Counted from the stretch's first letter, positions 26,605 through 38,650 are shown. The stretch is 64,000 nucleotides of DNA from Anastatus disparis (GCA_017163975.1 JAFFSR010000218.1:3968001-4032000); one strand, 5' to 3'. Numbers and translations are program-made. Notes: a model not told the origin generated them from the sequence alone.

Positions 26605-27372
26605 CGTCTTTTATTTTTAACGGTTTACCTTTTAGAGTTTGATTTATAGGTTAATTTATTGGATTTAACTACGAACATTGTATATTATTGTAATAATTAA
26701 TTTTCAACGACATTTAGCGTTTGTTAAATTAATGGATTCAATATTTCGGAGAATAAGTTGTAAGAGGAAAAATACATATATATGCGCATAAGCTTCATTA
26801 CGAAATTAGAGCAACTATGTTTGCTTTTTCCTTGTTCAAAGAGCATAGATTAATTTTAACAAGATCCAGTGGCTTTATTTTCATATTTGCGAGAACGAGG
26901 CTACTTTGTTATAAATTATTTTGAAATTTTTTAAATTTCTTTTTTCTCTTTTTCTTTACACAATAGATAATATTTAACAAAATTTATGCTATGATTACAT
27001 AAAGTTTCAAGCGTGTTTTGCTCAATGTTTGCTCAAAAATTTAGGTTTGATCTAAAGTAGTCTAATTTAGAGTTTCTTTTTTAAGAAAATAAAAGATCAA
27101 TTCTAATACGGCCAATTTTTCTTATAGCTGGCAAAAATTAACCTTAATAAAGTGTAACTTTAAAGCTTATATATAGAAGTGGGTTAACTGATTCTTTCTA
27201 GAATTGTTATTTTAAACTGCAAAATAATGTTTGCAGTCGGCGTCAATCTTAATTATCTTATAAACTGATATTTTAATTTTAGTTTGTATCTGGTTAAAGT
27301 GCTCGAAGCTATGTAAGTGATTTAATTTTGGTAATATAATATAATTCTAATCTAAAAGTTTTTAAAGTTTAA
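26605..27372. other. AT-rich noncoding stretch
   Basis: Nothing recognised beyond AT-rich intron-like DNA. Confidence 0.55.
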
Positions 27373-27577
27373 GGCGACTTCGGAAGTTAGGCTAAATCTC
27401 TATACATAGTTTACAAATTATGTTATGAGTTTATAAAATTTTTAGGATTTTCAAGTTTTCCACCATTCTGCGAGTTTTAAAAAATGGTGGAAAATTTAAA
27501 AATCTGAAAAAGCTTATGTATTAAGGGTGTGATTTAAAAACTAAAAAATAAAACCTAACCTAAACTCCGAGGTCGCC
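27373..27577. mobile_element. TTAA-flanked hairpin MITE, copy 3 (best preserved)
   Basis: A 205 bp element starting GGCGACTTCGGAAGTTAGG and ending CTCCGAGGTCGCC, with perfect TTAA on both sides (27369-27372 and 27578-27581). The complementary arms include ttccaccattctgcgag opposite aaaaaatggtggaaaattt. It is noncoding. This copy defines the family boundaries used for the others. Confidence 0.88.
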
Positions 27578-29011
27578 TTAAAAAGAAGTTAAAAAGTTAT
27601 CTAATTTTGTTTGACCTTTTCTACTTACTATGTATAAAAATATTTTTTTAAATCAAGTAATATAAAATTTATTAACAATATATTCAAACAAATTTATAAT
27701 TTAATATTGTTAAAATTTTCATACATATAAAACACTAAAATTAAAAAAAGATTAATATTTCAGTGATTTTTTACAAAACCATCTTGAAAAATAATTAAAT
27801 TTAATAAATAAATCATTAAATAACAATCAAACAAATGACTTTCCTCGTAAACTTTTTCTCAATTCAACAATCGTGCAACCTCTTAAATCAAATCAAAATC
27901 AACCATTCACGTACGCACCTTATAAAAAAAAATGTTCCTCGGCACGTGTCACCATGATTGCAAAATAAAAAAAAAGCCAACAAGGAAAAGTATAACGAAA
28001 CAAGCACAAGACAAGTAAACGCACATATCGTTGGCACATGTAAAATTTAGGCCGTTAAAGCGCCAGAGGAGCAAAGAATAAATAAGAAAAAAAAAGAAAC
28101 CGCAAGATAAAGAGAAGCGCCTCTAAGAATCATGTACTTTGCCCTGCCAAGACATTCTACGAACACTAGATAAATTTTGCCATATTACATGTGGGTCTTT
28201 AGTAGCTGAATAAAAAATAAAATAAAATTCGTTACCAGGAATCCTTTAGATAGTTAATCGATATGTTTTTCTTATTTTTTTCGTCTCTTTGTCTATTTGC
28301 TAATTATAAAGGTGAGCGACAGATAAATACTCTTGAGTACAATGAATCATTAATCGTAAATAGATACGTACTATTGCAGGTGGATAAGAGATGATCTGAT
28401 TTATAAGCTCGAATGGTTCATGGTCTATTTTCTTTGAAAATTTTCTTATAAGCAATTTTTATTGTGTGAGAGAATTCTTTTAGTAAATTATGATATTTTA
28501 TTTTATTTGTTTGATTTAATTTGATTTCATTTTTTGAAAATTTTCAGTTTTTGGATATACTTTGAATTTTTGTTACATACGTATTGTTATCTCATATAAA
28601 CAGCTTTATAATGGTGAAAAAATAATTTTTTTCACTAACAATGTAAAAACACGTTTTAAGACGAAAGGAATAAATTCTTGAAAATATACGCAACGTGCTC
28701 GTATGCACGTTCATAACTTAAAAGCCAATAGCAGGAGAAGAAAAATTATTTAAGATATCTTAAAATCAAAATATCTGATAGTACATTTCATACCAGATGC
28801 GAACCGTATTTTTTGCCACAAGAGCCAAAAAAGAGCAACGAAGTTGCGATTTTGAGGTTAGAATGGCAAAAAATAATTTATTTTCATATTTTTTTAAAAA
28901 TAACAATGAAAATTATCAGTTAACAGCATACAGTTGTTTAGACGATGTTTTGATAGTAAATTGACTTTCTTTTTGAAGTCTAATGGTTATATTTTAAATT
29001 CAATGATTAGC
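27578..29011. other. AT-rich noncoding stretch
   Basis: No gene recognised. The interval from 28010 to 28150 is slightly GC-richer, with an A-rich core. Confidence 0.55.
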
Positions 29012-29208
29012 GGTTGTCAGTGGCTCAGTCAGTAGAGCGATCGATTCATAATCTCGAGGTCCCGAGTTCAAATCTCGGTCTCGGCTGATAAATGCAGGCA
29101 CCACTGTACGTTACATGTGCTTTGTTCACAAACACACTGACGATCTCCGTCGCTAATTAGCATCGAATTGATAGCTGAAATACAGCGACGTTAAATAAAA
29201 AAAAAAAA
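29012..29208 (+). mobile_element. tRNA-derived SINE, copy 2
   Basis: A full-length, well-preserved copy. The A box (gtggctcagtcagtagagcg) is at about 29019-29038 and the B box (gagttcaaatctc) at about 29064-29076. The loop between them reads TTCATAA, with a CAT anticodon-like triplet. The body has the family motifs gcaccactgta, gtgctttgttcacaaacac and cgtcgctaattagcatcg, and the tail is tacagcgacgttaaata plus poly(A). It is not a functional tRNA gene, because the acceptor stem does not close. Confidence 0.88.
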
Positions 29209-30929
29209 TAATTTATACTTGCAAGAAATTATTATTATATGAAATTTTTTATATTAATTACCGCTTTTTTTTAATAAAAATAAATTTTTTTTATTGAAAT
29301 TCAAAATTACTTTTTACTCAAATTTGTTTGATGAAACATGTGCTACATTTTGTTTAAGATTTTAAGGTGTTAAACATTCACGAAAATTTTTTTGAGAATG
29401 TAAATTAGGAAATTTTTTGATAGCTAAATCAGCTTTAAATTAGATTGCACCTAAGCAAGTGTTCTCCTGTTTATTTCAGATTTTAAAATAAGATAATCTT
29501 GTTTGTCTTTCAAAGTGTTATTTGGAAAAATTTACGATTTTTTCTATTGATTTGAGAAATCATTTATTTACATTTGCATTTTCGAAATATATTTGATCTT
29601 TAATTGTAATAAATTAAATTTTTTTTTTTATAAAAAAATGTAAATTTGTAAAATTGTTTGCATTTCTGCAAGAGGATTGTATTTATTTTTTGGAATCACT
29701 GTAGATTTAAAAGTTTTTTTATTTTTTCAAATTTATTTAAATATACAAATTGAAAATTTCTTCAAACCATTATCTGTTTTAAATCAAATAAAGTTCTTGC
29801 TTCCATTTCCATAAAACTCATAGCCTAAAGCTTCGAACCGTAAACCTTGAAACCTATAAGACTCTCAATTCTGAAAACTTCAATCCTACAATTCTCAAGT
29901 TCTTAAATCCTTAATATTAACCATGGATTTTTAATTTTTAATTTCTTTAACTCTAAACCCTTAACCTTTTGAATTTAAAACCTTCAAATTCTAAAACTCT
30001 ATACACTTTAATGCTTTCACCAGAAATTCTTGATTCTGGTAATAAATTATTAAACTCTAAACAACTTAATTGAAATACATTTTAAGTTGTTACAGATAAT
30101 TATGAAAAAATAAATTTTTAATTAATTATAAAGTCTGTAAAAATGTTTTTAGATTTTACTAAAACCATATATACTTGTCTTACTTTTTTTTCAATGATAA
30201 ATATAAAGTATGAATTGAATTGACTTCAAAATTTAATAAATGTAAGTCTATAATATAAATATTATATCTTTAAAATTTAAAGAATCAATTGAAAATCATG
30301 ATTATACAATATCATTATATAATATGATTAGAAGCATTATATAAATAATCAAAATTAAATCATTCGTAATATTATTTTCGGGTGATAATTCTAATCTAAC
30401 TTCTTGTTGATTAAAGAGTCGTTTGATTAAAAAAAATGTTTTTTCCCAATTACGTATTAGCCCATCACCATCAGTAGATTTTTATTAAAAATTTAATGAA
30501 GAATTGTTTACAATATTAATTTTAATTCTCAAGATAAGTGTTACCTAGAAATTCTAGATAAATTACGAGGTTTATCTTTTTAATTTTTCATTTAAAGTGG
30601 ATAAAGTATCCATTAATTGATAAAGTTATTGGTACCTTGGGAAAAAAAATGTGTGTATACGTGCGATAAAAACAATACGTCGGTAAAAACAACGCAAAAT
30701 TCCATATAATCTTATCTTTTTTTATACGGATTAACGTTTTAATGATTTACTGCTAGCGGAGAGTACTATAATGAACAAAGATTATGAAAAATTAATTGTC
30801 AATAAAAAACAAAGTAATTTTTAACAAAATTAAAAAAAAAAATTAGTTTTAAAATGTATCGCAAAATATTAAATAACAAGCTTTAATTCATGGCAATAAT
30901 AAAATATTTAAATTTTTAAAAAAGATATG
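29209..30929. other. AT-rich noncoding stretch with cryptic simple sequence
   Basis: No gene recognised. From about 29815 to 30060 the plus strand is a degenerate, A/C/T-biased array of short words such as ctctaaacccttaacc, aaaccttcaaattct and ctaaaactct, with almost no G. It looks like a decayed simple repeat. Confidence 0.55.
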
Positions 30930-31232
30930 AAATTTAATGCGTTTTGACCAATGTTTATTAATATAAATTCAATTTCGGTTTGCATGAAAATTAATACATT
31001 TTACTGTAATTTTACTATGGAATCACATGAAATTTGCTTCCGGTACGTACATGAAATTTAATACATGTACTTTTTCCATGTATAATTTCATAGTAAAATA
31101 ACATAAAAGCACATGAAATTTAATACAAAATGTATTAATTTTTATGTTATTCTGCATTAAATTTATGTTAATAAACATTTTTTATACGTATTATTCTTTA
31201 ATATCACTTTGATGGTCGAAACACATGAAGTT
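30930..31232. mobile_element. Palindromic element family, copy B
   Basis: A 303 bp inverted-repeat element. The left end aaatttaatgcgttttgacc is complementary to the right end ggtcgaaacacatgaagttt with a few mismatches. The arms continue with aatgtttattaatataaatt opposite aatttatgttaataaacatt. The interior carries repeated acatgaaattt words. It is noncoding and related to 26281-26604. Confidence 0.7.
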
Positions 31233-32194
31233 TCATATAAAAATTTCATTTAAAACTATTAGATTTCATATATTTTATTGCCATTTATAAAAGTATATTT
31301 GTCTTTTTTCAATAGTGTATCTTTTATTACGCTCATCACGTCAATAATCGAATTGAATAATGCTTTTGAAACAATAACATTTATTTAATGCATAAAATAA
31401 ACGCGTCGCAATGTAATTATAATAAGTTTACCGTCTTACCAAAAAAATAAAAAATATCAATCTCATGCGATCTCGAAATATTGCACGGATCACCGGCAAA
31501 AACAAGTGTCAGCGTGCATTAAATATAACGCACAGCAGCTGCACTATATTCAGCGCCTAAGTTTATTTATAAATTTTTAAAAGACAGAGAAGGTACAGTT
31601 TTTAAAGCACTAAGCTATAACTTTTTTGGCGAGCGTTAAAAGTGCTCTAGAACGTAAAGGAGAAATTAACGTGCGAGTATACTTTTGCGAAATAAAGATG
31701 CGAACTTTACGATTTCGATGCTTTAACATTTGCTTGGCGTTTATTAAGTTGACATTTTATGATAGCTTCTGCTGTGAAGTCACGTCAAAATATAATTTTT
31801 CTCTCAGCCTTTAGGATAATTTAATGTCAAAGGATATTTATAATTTATTTGCGCTCGATATTACGCTGCATGTTAATGTGGATAAAAAAATTGGTTAAAT
31901 TTTGAAAATTCAAATGTTAAATTTCGCTATTTAGAATATTTTGGCTAACTGACACTATAATTATCGTTCATTTATTTACGTAATGCACAAAAATTGATAA
32001 ACGCATTTCATAAAAAGGATAAATTAACGTTATTAGCAAATTCATAGCATGAGAAATTAATTTTAGAACCACGTATTTAAAAAAATTAATAGTATAATAA
32101 TTAAACAATTTGCAACATCTATTGTTTATTAGCAAATGCTTCAATCATCATTAATTTTAAATTTGCAAAATTAAAAAAAAATTCATTCACAAAA
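31233..32194. other. AT-rich noncoding stretch
   Basis: No gene recognised. Around 31500-31830 the GC content rises modestly, but no domain or splice structure could be defined. Confidence 0.5.
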
Positions 32195-32716
32195 TAAATT
32201 TTTATTCGCATATATTGAAATTCAGTTATGTAGTAATATTATTATGCTTTTCTTATAAACTTTTAGAAGATTTAAATTTCACGCATTTAATTCATCAAAT
32301 TAGTACCACTCAACGCTAAGGGTATTTATTTATTAACTTTGGTCATGTTTCGAAGCTGCGCAAAGCTTTTTGCATATTTAACACAGCGTCCTTTTCTATT
32401 CAAGCAACTTGTATGGTCGATTACGCCGTGTAGAATTTGTATTTTGCATATAGACGTTAAAAATTTTTTTAAATAAGATTTTATAGATAAATCATAAATC
32501 ATCAAAAGTAAAAAAATAAATTGTAGAGGAAATTTAAGCCCGGTTATATTAAAATAATTTTGATTTTTTTTTCTACCAACTACAACTTTTTAATTAAATT
32601 TTAATAATGATTTTTTTGTAAATAAAAAAAAAAATTGAAAATTTGTAGTACGAAAACTTATTTAGCCAGTTTTAAATATAGAAAAGATAAAAATTACCAA
32701 ACATATGATTTTGCCA

Positions 32717-32758
32717 ATGGTGGCGCTCCGATCGTCAATGGTGGCGTTTCGATCGTCA
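32717..32758 (+). promoter_or_regulatory. Tandem 21-bp GGTGGCGC repeat upstream of zinc-finger gene 1
   Basis: Two adjacent near-identical 21-bp units, atggtggcgctccgatcgtca and a variant with cgtttcg, lie about 180-220 bp before the start codon. Both are kept in the duplicated gene (35759-35801). The GC-rich core stands out in AT-rich DNA and resembles the GGTGGCGC core of insect CTCF sites, but binding is conjecture. Confidence 0.5.
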
Positions 32759-32939
32759 TACGAAAAGCACTCTTGAATTCGCTGAGTGTAAACTGCCATT
32801 GTTAACGTTATAAATTTGTATTGACGAATAATCTAGAAATAAATGATTGTTATTAATTTTATAAGCACGTAAGAATATCATACGTATTTATAGAAGAAAT
32901 AAGAATAAAAAAAAACGAACGTAAATTTATATTCAAATC

Positions 32940-34366
32940 ATGTCTTCACCAACTGTAAATCCAACTAATAATTTGCAACAGTTAAACCAAGGTATATCTT
33001 TCAATCATCAAAATAATGAATTTTAATTAAATTGCAATGACATTTATTTTTTCATTATTCATTTATTATTTTTAGATGATGTTTCACTCGATAAACAGAA
33101 AAACCAAAATACTCAAGATATTTTAAATGCTGGCTCTTCTCAATGTTTAAGTAAGTATTAAAATTATTGTTTAGAAATATTATTCAATACATTCTTTTTT
33201 TGACACTTTTAATATGTCCATTACAATATTTTTTCAGCGAAGAATATAAATGACGAACAAAAGAGACAAAGAAGTCCAGCAGGTAACATTAACACTTTTT
33301 ATTTCTGCATCACCTTACACAAAAATTTATACAAAATACATATATCAATGATGTTTAATTTTCAGAAATAAAATCATTAATATGTCTGTACTGTGAAAAG
33401 TGTAAAAAAAATGTTGAAAAGGATAATAGTAATAAGAAAGTCAAAATATGTTTAAATTGTAAATCAAAATTAGATTACCGATGTGGAATATGTAAAAAAA
33501 ATTTTCATAACAGGAAAACAAATTTATATAATCATCTCAAAATTAAATGCAACTTAAAGTTTTACAAGTGTTCAATTTGTGCTGAAAGATTTCAATCATC
33601 ACTAGATCTTAAGGCTCATGTAGAGACTGTACACAATCTTAAAATTAATAAATGCCAAAAGTGTGGTAAACAGTTCAAAAAATATAAGTATTTGTCAGAG
33701 CATCAAAAATCTTGTGGTGTAGAAGCAAATATAAAATGTCAAGATTGTGATTTTTTAACTAACAGTCTACAATCATTGGAAAAACATAAATTAACAAATC
33801 ATACGTTTATAAAACTTGAAGATTATCATGAATGTTATAAGTGCAATGATACTTTTAAAACAAAGCAGTATTTATCAAATCATGTAAGTAGAAAGCATAG
33901 ATATATAAAACCTGAAGATCGTCATAAATGTTCTCAGTGCAGTAATACTTATAAAACAAAGCAATGTTTATTAAATCATGTAATTACAAGGCATTCAGAT
34001 ATAAGGTCTGAAGATTATCATCAATGTTCTCAGTGCAGTAGGACTTTTAAAATGAAGCAAAATCTATTAAAACATATAAGTAAAGAACATACATTAACAA
34101 GCAATAACTCAAGACCAGAAATCAGTTGTGATAAGAAATTTAAATCAAATAAAAATCTTAAATTACATAAAAAGTCTATACATAATGTGGTAAAAAATAA
34201 AAAGTGTCAATATTGTAATTTTGTAACTAAAAGTCTCAAATCATTGAAAAGACATATATTAAATACACATATAGAACCTAAATATTATCAAAAATGTTTG
34301 GAGTGCGAAAAGACTTTTAAGATGAAATATTATTTATTGCATCATATAAAAATGATACATAGTTAA
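32940..34366 (+). CDS. C2H2 zinc-finger protein, tandem copy 1 (390 aa)
   Basis: Four exons, joined 32940-32991, 33076-33150, 33238-33282 and 33366-34366, with GT-AG borders, give an unbroken 390-aa protein. The start is the ATG at 32940, which is conserved in the paralogue. Residues 1-57 are polar linker. Residues 64-89 form a Cys-rich knuckle (CxxCxxC...CxxC). About ten finger units follow to the end: a C2HC unit (C97, C100, H114, C119), a C2H2 unit from C126, another C2HC unit, then repeated CxxC-12-HxxxH fingers with TGEKP-like linkers replaced by E-D-Y/H-rich ones. One unit has lost its first cysteine (SCDKKF). It is probably a nuclear DNA-binding protein; its target is unknown. I do not recognise an orthologue. 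It has one more finger than copy 2. Possible polyadenylation signals are at 35124 and 35168. Confidence 0.9.
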
Positions 34367-34373
34367 AATAAGT

Positions 34374-34472
34374 TTACATATAAAATGCGATCATTGTTAT
34401 TATAAAACAAGTACTAAGGATAAAATATTAGATCATATTTTAAAATATCATAATCCTGATAATCGTATTTAA
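34374..34472 (+). pseudogene. Out-of-frame zinc-finger remnant behind gene 1
   Basis: Immediately after the stop, shifted by +1, an open stretch encodes a further C2H2 finger (CDHC, then 12 residues, then HILKYH) ending in HNPDNRI and a stop. All four metal ligands are present. It looks like the former C-terminal finger, cut off by an indel. Confidence 0.65.
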
Positions 34473-34609
34473 TGAAAATAATGCATTGACTCTATTAGCA
34501 AATCTAAGTTATGAAGAATTAATTTTATGAAGACTCAACTTTATAGTGATGTTAGATTTATAATTATTCTAATCTTTCCACCTGTGATGTTGCTTTGTAG
34601 AAAATTAAC

Positions 34610-34735
34610 CATATTCTGTGTGGAATTTCTACTCAACATAAGTTAAAATGACACTTATCTAAAACTTTTGTTTAGGAAATTTCTAAATTAGTGTTATTTA
34701 AACTTATGTTGACCAAAAATTCTGCTTGGAATATG
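34610..34735. mobile_element. Small palindromic MITE in 3' flank of gene 1
   Basis: A 126 bp inverted repeat: catattctgtgtggaatt...caacataagttaaaatgacac, with its complement ending at ttggaatatg. The same element is at the same place behind gene 2 (37552-37677), so it inserted before the duplication. Confidence 0.65.
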
Positions 34736-35758
34736 ATAAATTTTACATCAAAGTCATTCATGTATTATAATTTTAAATACTATACTGATATTAGAATACT
34801 GTATTGGGTTTAGATTTCATGACGTATACAACTGATACATTTTTAACTATTATTAAACATGACAAAGTATTTACATAAGTTTATGAACTGAATAGGGCTT
34901 ACGATAACTTTAAGCATTAACTTAAAAATCACATTTTTATTTTTAAATATAAAAATATGAAATATATTGTTGTATAGTTTTTATTTATAACAATTCTGCT
35001 GGAACTTTGTATTTATATTTATTACTTTTTTAATATTTGGCATATTTTTTATTATTGAATCAAATGTATTTTTTGGAATATAAAATAAGTTTCAAACATA
35101 TTGTATCGACTACTATGTACATAAATAAAAATTTTACATACTACTTTAAAATTTTTTGAAAATATAAAATAAATTATTAAAACAATCTTGACATATCTCT
35201 ATCATTGTTTTTATTTTCCCAAAGAATATAACTAAATTTTTATTCGCATATATTGAAATTCAGTTATGTAGTAATATTATTATGCTTTTGTTATAAACTT
35301 TTGGAAGATTTAAATTTCGCGTTCTTAATTCATCGTATTAGTACCACGCAACGCTAAGGGTATTTATTTATTAACTTTGGTCATGTTTCGAAGATGTGCA
35401 AAGCTTTTTACACATTTAACACAGCGCCCTTTTCTTTTCAAGCAACTTGTATTATCGATTACAGCGCCACGTAGAATTTGTGTTTTGTATATTTCTTACT
35501 TGAATAGACGTTAAAAATTTTTTTGAGTAAGGTTTTATAGATAAATCATCAAAAGTAAAAAAATAAATTGTAGAGAAAATTCAAGCTTGACGCCGCGGTT
35601 ATAGTAAAATAATTTTGATTTTTTTCCTACAAACTACAACTTTTTAATTAAATTTTAATAATTATTTTTTTGTAAAAAAATTGAAAATTTATAGTACGAA
35701 AACTCATTTAGCCAGTTTTAAATATAGAAAGATAAAAATTACCAAACATGATTTTGCC

Positions 35759-35801
35759 AGTGGTGGCGCTCCGATCGTCAATGGTGGCGTTCCGATCGTC
35801 A
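35759..35801 (+). promoter_or_regulatory. Tandem 21-bp GGTGGCGC repeat upstream of zinc-finger gene 2
   Basis: Same two-unit repeat as before gene 1 (tggtggcgctccgatcgtca and tggtggcgttccgatcgtca). Both cores are preserved at the same distance from the start codon. Confidence 0.5.
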
Positions 35802-35979
35802 TACGAAAAGCACTCTTGAACTCGCTGAGTGTAAACTGCCATTGTTAACGTTATAAATTTGTATTGACGAATAATCTAGAAACAGATGATTATTAATAAT
35901 TTTATGAGCACGTAAAAATATCATACGTATATAGAAGAAATAAGAATAAAAAAAACGAACGTAAATTTATATTCAAATC

Positions 35980-37313
35980 ATGTCTTCGTCAACAGTAAAT
36001 CCAACTAATAATTTGCAACAGTTAAACCAAGGTATATCTTTCAATCATCAAATTAATGAATTTTAATTCAATTGCAATGACATTTATTTTTTCATTATTC
36101 ATTTATTATTTTTAGATGATGTTTTACTTGATGAACAGAAAAACCAAAATACTCAAGATGATATTTTAAATGCTGGCTCTTCTCAATGTTTAAGTAAGTA
36201 TTAAAATTATTGTTTAGAAATATTATTCAATACATTCTTTTTTTGACACATTTAATATGTCCATTACAATATTTTTTCAGCGAAGAATATAAATGACGAA
36301 CAAAAGAGACAAAGAAGTCCAGAAGGTAACATTAATACTTTTTATTTCTGCATCACCCTATACAAAAATTTATACAAAATACATATATCGATAATGTTTA
36401 ATTTTCAGAAATAGAATCATTAATATGTCTGTACTGTGAAAAATGTGAAAAAAATGTTGAAAAGGATAATAGTGATAAGGAAGTCAAAATATGTTTAAAT
36501 TGTAAATCAAAATTACATTACCGATGTGGAATATGTAAAAAACTTTTTTCTTGCAGAAGATATTTATATGGTCATCTCAAATTAAAATGCAACTTAAAAT
36601 TTTACAAGTGTTCAATTTGTGCTGAAAGATTTCAATCATCACTAAGTCTTAATGCTCATATAAACACTGTGCACGATTTTAACATTAATAAATGCCAAAA
36701 GTGTGGTAAAGAGTTCGGAAAATATCTGTATTTGTTAGGGCATCAAAGATTTTGTGGTGTAGAAGCAAATATAAAATGTCAAGATTGTGATTATGCAACT
36801 AACAGTCGATATTCATTGGAACAACATAAATTAAGAAAACATGTGCATATAAAACTTGAAGATTATTATAAATGTTCTCAGTGCAAAAATACTTTTAAAA
36901 CAAAGCATCAATTATCAAGACATGTAAGTAGAAAGCATAGATATATAAAACCTGAAGATCATCATCAATGTTCTCAGTGCAGTAGGACTTTTAAAAGGAA
37001 GCACAATCTATTAAAACATATAAGTAGAGAACATACATTAACAAGCAATAACTCAAGACCAGAAATCAGTTGTGATAAGAAATTTAAATCAAATAAAAAT
37101 CTTAAATTACATAAAAAGTCTATACATAATCCGGTAACAAATAGAAAGTGTCAATATTGTAATTTTGTAACTAAAAGCCTCAAATTATTGAAAATACATA
37201 TATTAAATAGACATGTAGAACGTGAAGATTATCAAAAATGTTCTGAGTGCGAAAAGCTTTTTAAGACGAAGACTCAATTATTAGAGCATATACGAATCTG
37301 CGTAAAAAAATAG
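35980..37313 (+). CDS. C2H2 zinc-finger protein, tandem copy 2 (359 aa)
   Basis: Exons 35980-36031, 36116-36193, 36281-36325 and 36409-37313, with GT-AG borders, give an intact 359-aa product. The organisation matches copy 1: N-terminal polar exons, a Cys-rich knuckle (CLYCEKC...CLNC), then nine finger units, the first and third being C2HC. It lacks one of the three consecutive KCSQC-type fingers of copy 1, carries an extra Asp codon in exon 2, and its last finger ends HIRIC (C2HC) before VKK. Substitutions cluster between the fingers' ligands, at DNA-contacting helix positions as well as linkers, which would allow a different target. Function is inferred only from the domain: sequence-specific DNA binding in the nucleus. 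AATAAA signals lie at 38091 and 38135. Confidence 0.9.
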
Positions 37314-37315
37314 AT

Positions 37316-37414
37316 TTACATATGAAACGCGATCATTGCAACTATAAAACAAATACTAAGAGTAGCATATTAAGTCATATCTTAAAATATCATAATCCTG
37401 ATAATCGTATTTAA
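37316..37414 (+). pseudogene. Out-of-frame zinc-finger remnant behind gene 2
   Basis: Counterpart of 34374-34472, but in a different frame offset (+2) relative to the preceding stop. The first cysteine is replaced by arginine (KRDHC), while the HILKYHNPDNRI tail is kept. Confidence 0.65.
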
Positions 37415-37551
37415 TGAAAATAATGCATTGACTCTATTAGCAAATCTAAGTTATGAAGAATTAATTTTATGAAGACTCAACTTTATAGTGATGTTAGATT
37501 TATAATTATTCTAATCTTTCCATATGTGATGTTGCTATGTGGAAAATTGAC

Positions 37552-37677
37552 CATATTCTGCGTGGGATTCCTACTCAACATAAGTTAAAATGACAATTAT
37601 CTAAAACTATTGTTTGGGAAATTTCTAAATTAGTGTTATTTAAACTTATGTTGACCAAAAATTCTACTTGGAATATG
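37552..37677. mobile_element. Small palindromic MITE in 3' flank of gene 2
   Basis: Paralogue of 34610-34735, with the same ends (catattctgcgtggg ... acttggaatatg). Confidence 0.65.
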
Positions 37678-38199
37678 ATAAATCTTATATCTAAGTCATT
37701 CATGTATTATAATTTTAAATACCATACTGATATTAGAATACTGTATTGGGTTTAGATTTCATAATGTATACAACTGATACATTTTTAACTAGTATTAAAC
37801 ATGACAAAGTATTCACATAAGTTTATGAACTGAATAGGGCTTATGATAACTTTAAGCATTAACTTAGAAATCACATTCTTATTTTTAAATATAAGAATAT
37901 GAAATAAATTGATATAAAGTTTTTATTTATAACAATCCTGCTGGAATTTTGTATTTATATTTATTACTTTTTATTATTATTTTATTTTTATTATGTATAT
38001 AATGCCTGTATATTTTTATTATTGAATCAAATGTATTTTTTGGAATATAAATTAAGTTTCAAAAATATTGTATAAACTACTATGTACAAAAATAAATATT
38101 TTACATACTACTTAAAAATTTTTTGAAAATATAAAATAAATTACTAAAACAATCTTGACATATCTCTATCATTGTTTTTATTTTTCCAAAGAATATAAC

Positions 38200-38650
38200 A
38201 TTGACCTAACTCTTGTACCTCTGTGACAGAAAAAAAAAATTCACAGTAAGCTACAAAGTAAACCACAATATTAGTTCCAGTCCAACTGTTTTTTTTTTTT
38301 TTTTTTCATCTACACATGGTGTGTATATTGATTCGCGACGCTTATATATGCATATGTGTATATATACATGTGCAATACGTACACTGTTATGGTGATAGCT
38401 ATCGCGGATATTGTGCTTTGGAAATTAGTTTAAAGCCTCGGGGCGCAGCGGGTATAAGCGCGTGTCGAATTTCATTATTATGTGCACGCCTACGCGCGTT
38501 GTATTGTAATGCTGAATATAGGACAGTTGAATCTTTTCTTATTGCTTCAAGTATTTACAATGTTAGTGTGATTTTTTAATGTTAAATTAAAAAAATATTA
38601 TTTTTGACTCTAAATCTTAATATTTGAATCTGGTAGATCTAAGGGAATAG
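38200..38650. other. Noncoding stretch with a GC-richer patch
   Basis: A T18-like run at 38290-38307 is followed by a GC-elevated patch at about 38390-38530 containing several CG dinucleotides. Overlapping short frames give no recognisable protein. Confidence 0.5.

Larger units (their letters stand above)
32195..35232. repeat. Tandem duplication, unit 1
   Basis: A 3038 bp unit directly repeated at 35233-38199. It runs from taaatttttattcgcatatattg to aaagaatataac. It includes about 740 bp upstream of the start codon, all four exons and three introns of a zinc-finger gene, and about 870 bp of 3' flank. The junction with unit 2 is abrupt. Confidence 0.92.
35233..38199. repeat. Tandem duplication, unit 2
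   Basis: A 2967 bp second unit. By eye it is well over 90 percent identical to unit 1 across exons, introns and flanks. It carries one finger fewer, one extra codon in exon 2 and small indels, including an added TTATT-rich tract near 37970-38005. The retained introns exclude retroposition; this is DNA-level tandem duplication. Confidence 0.92.
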
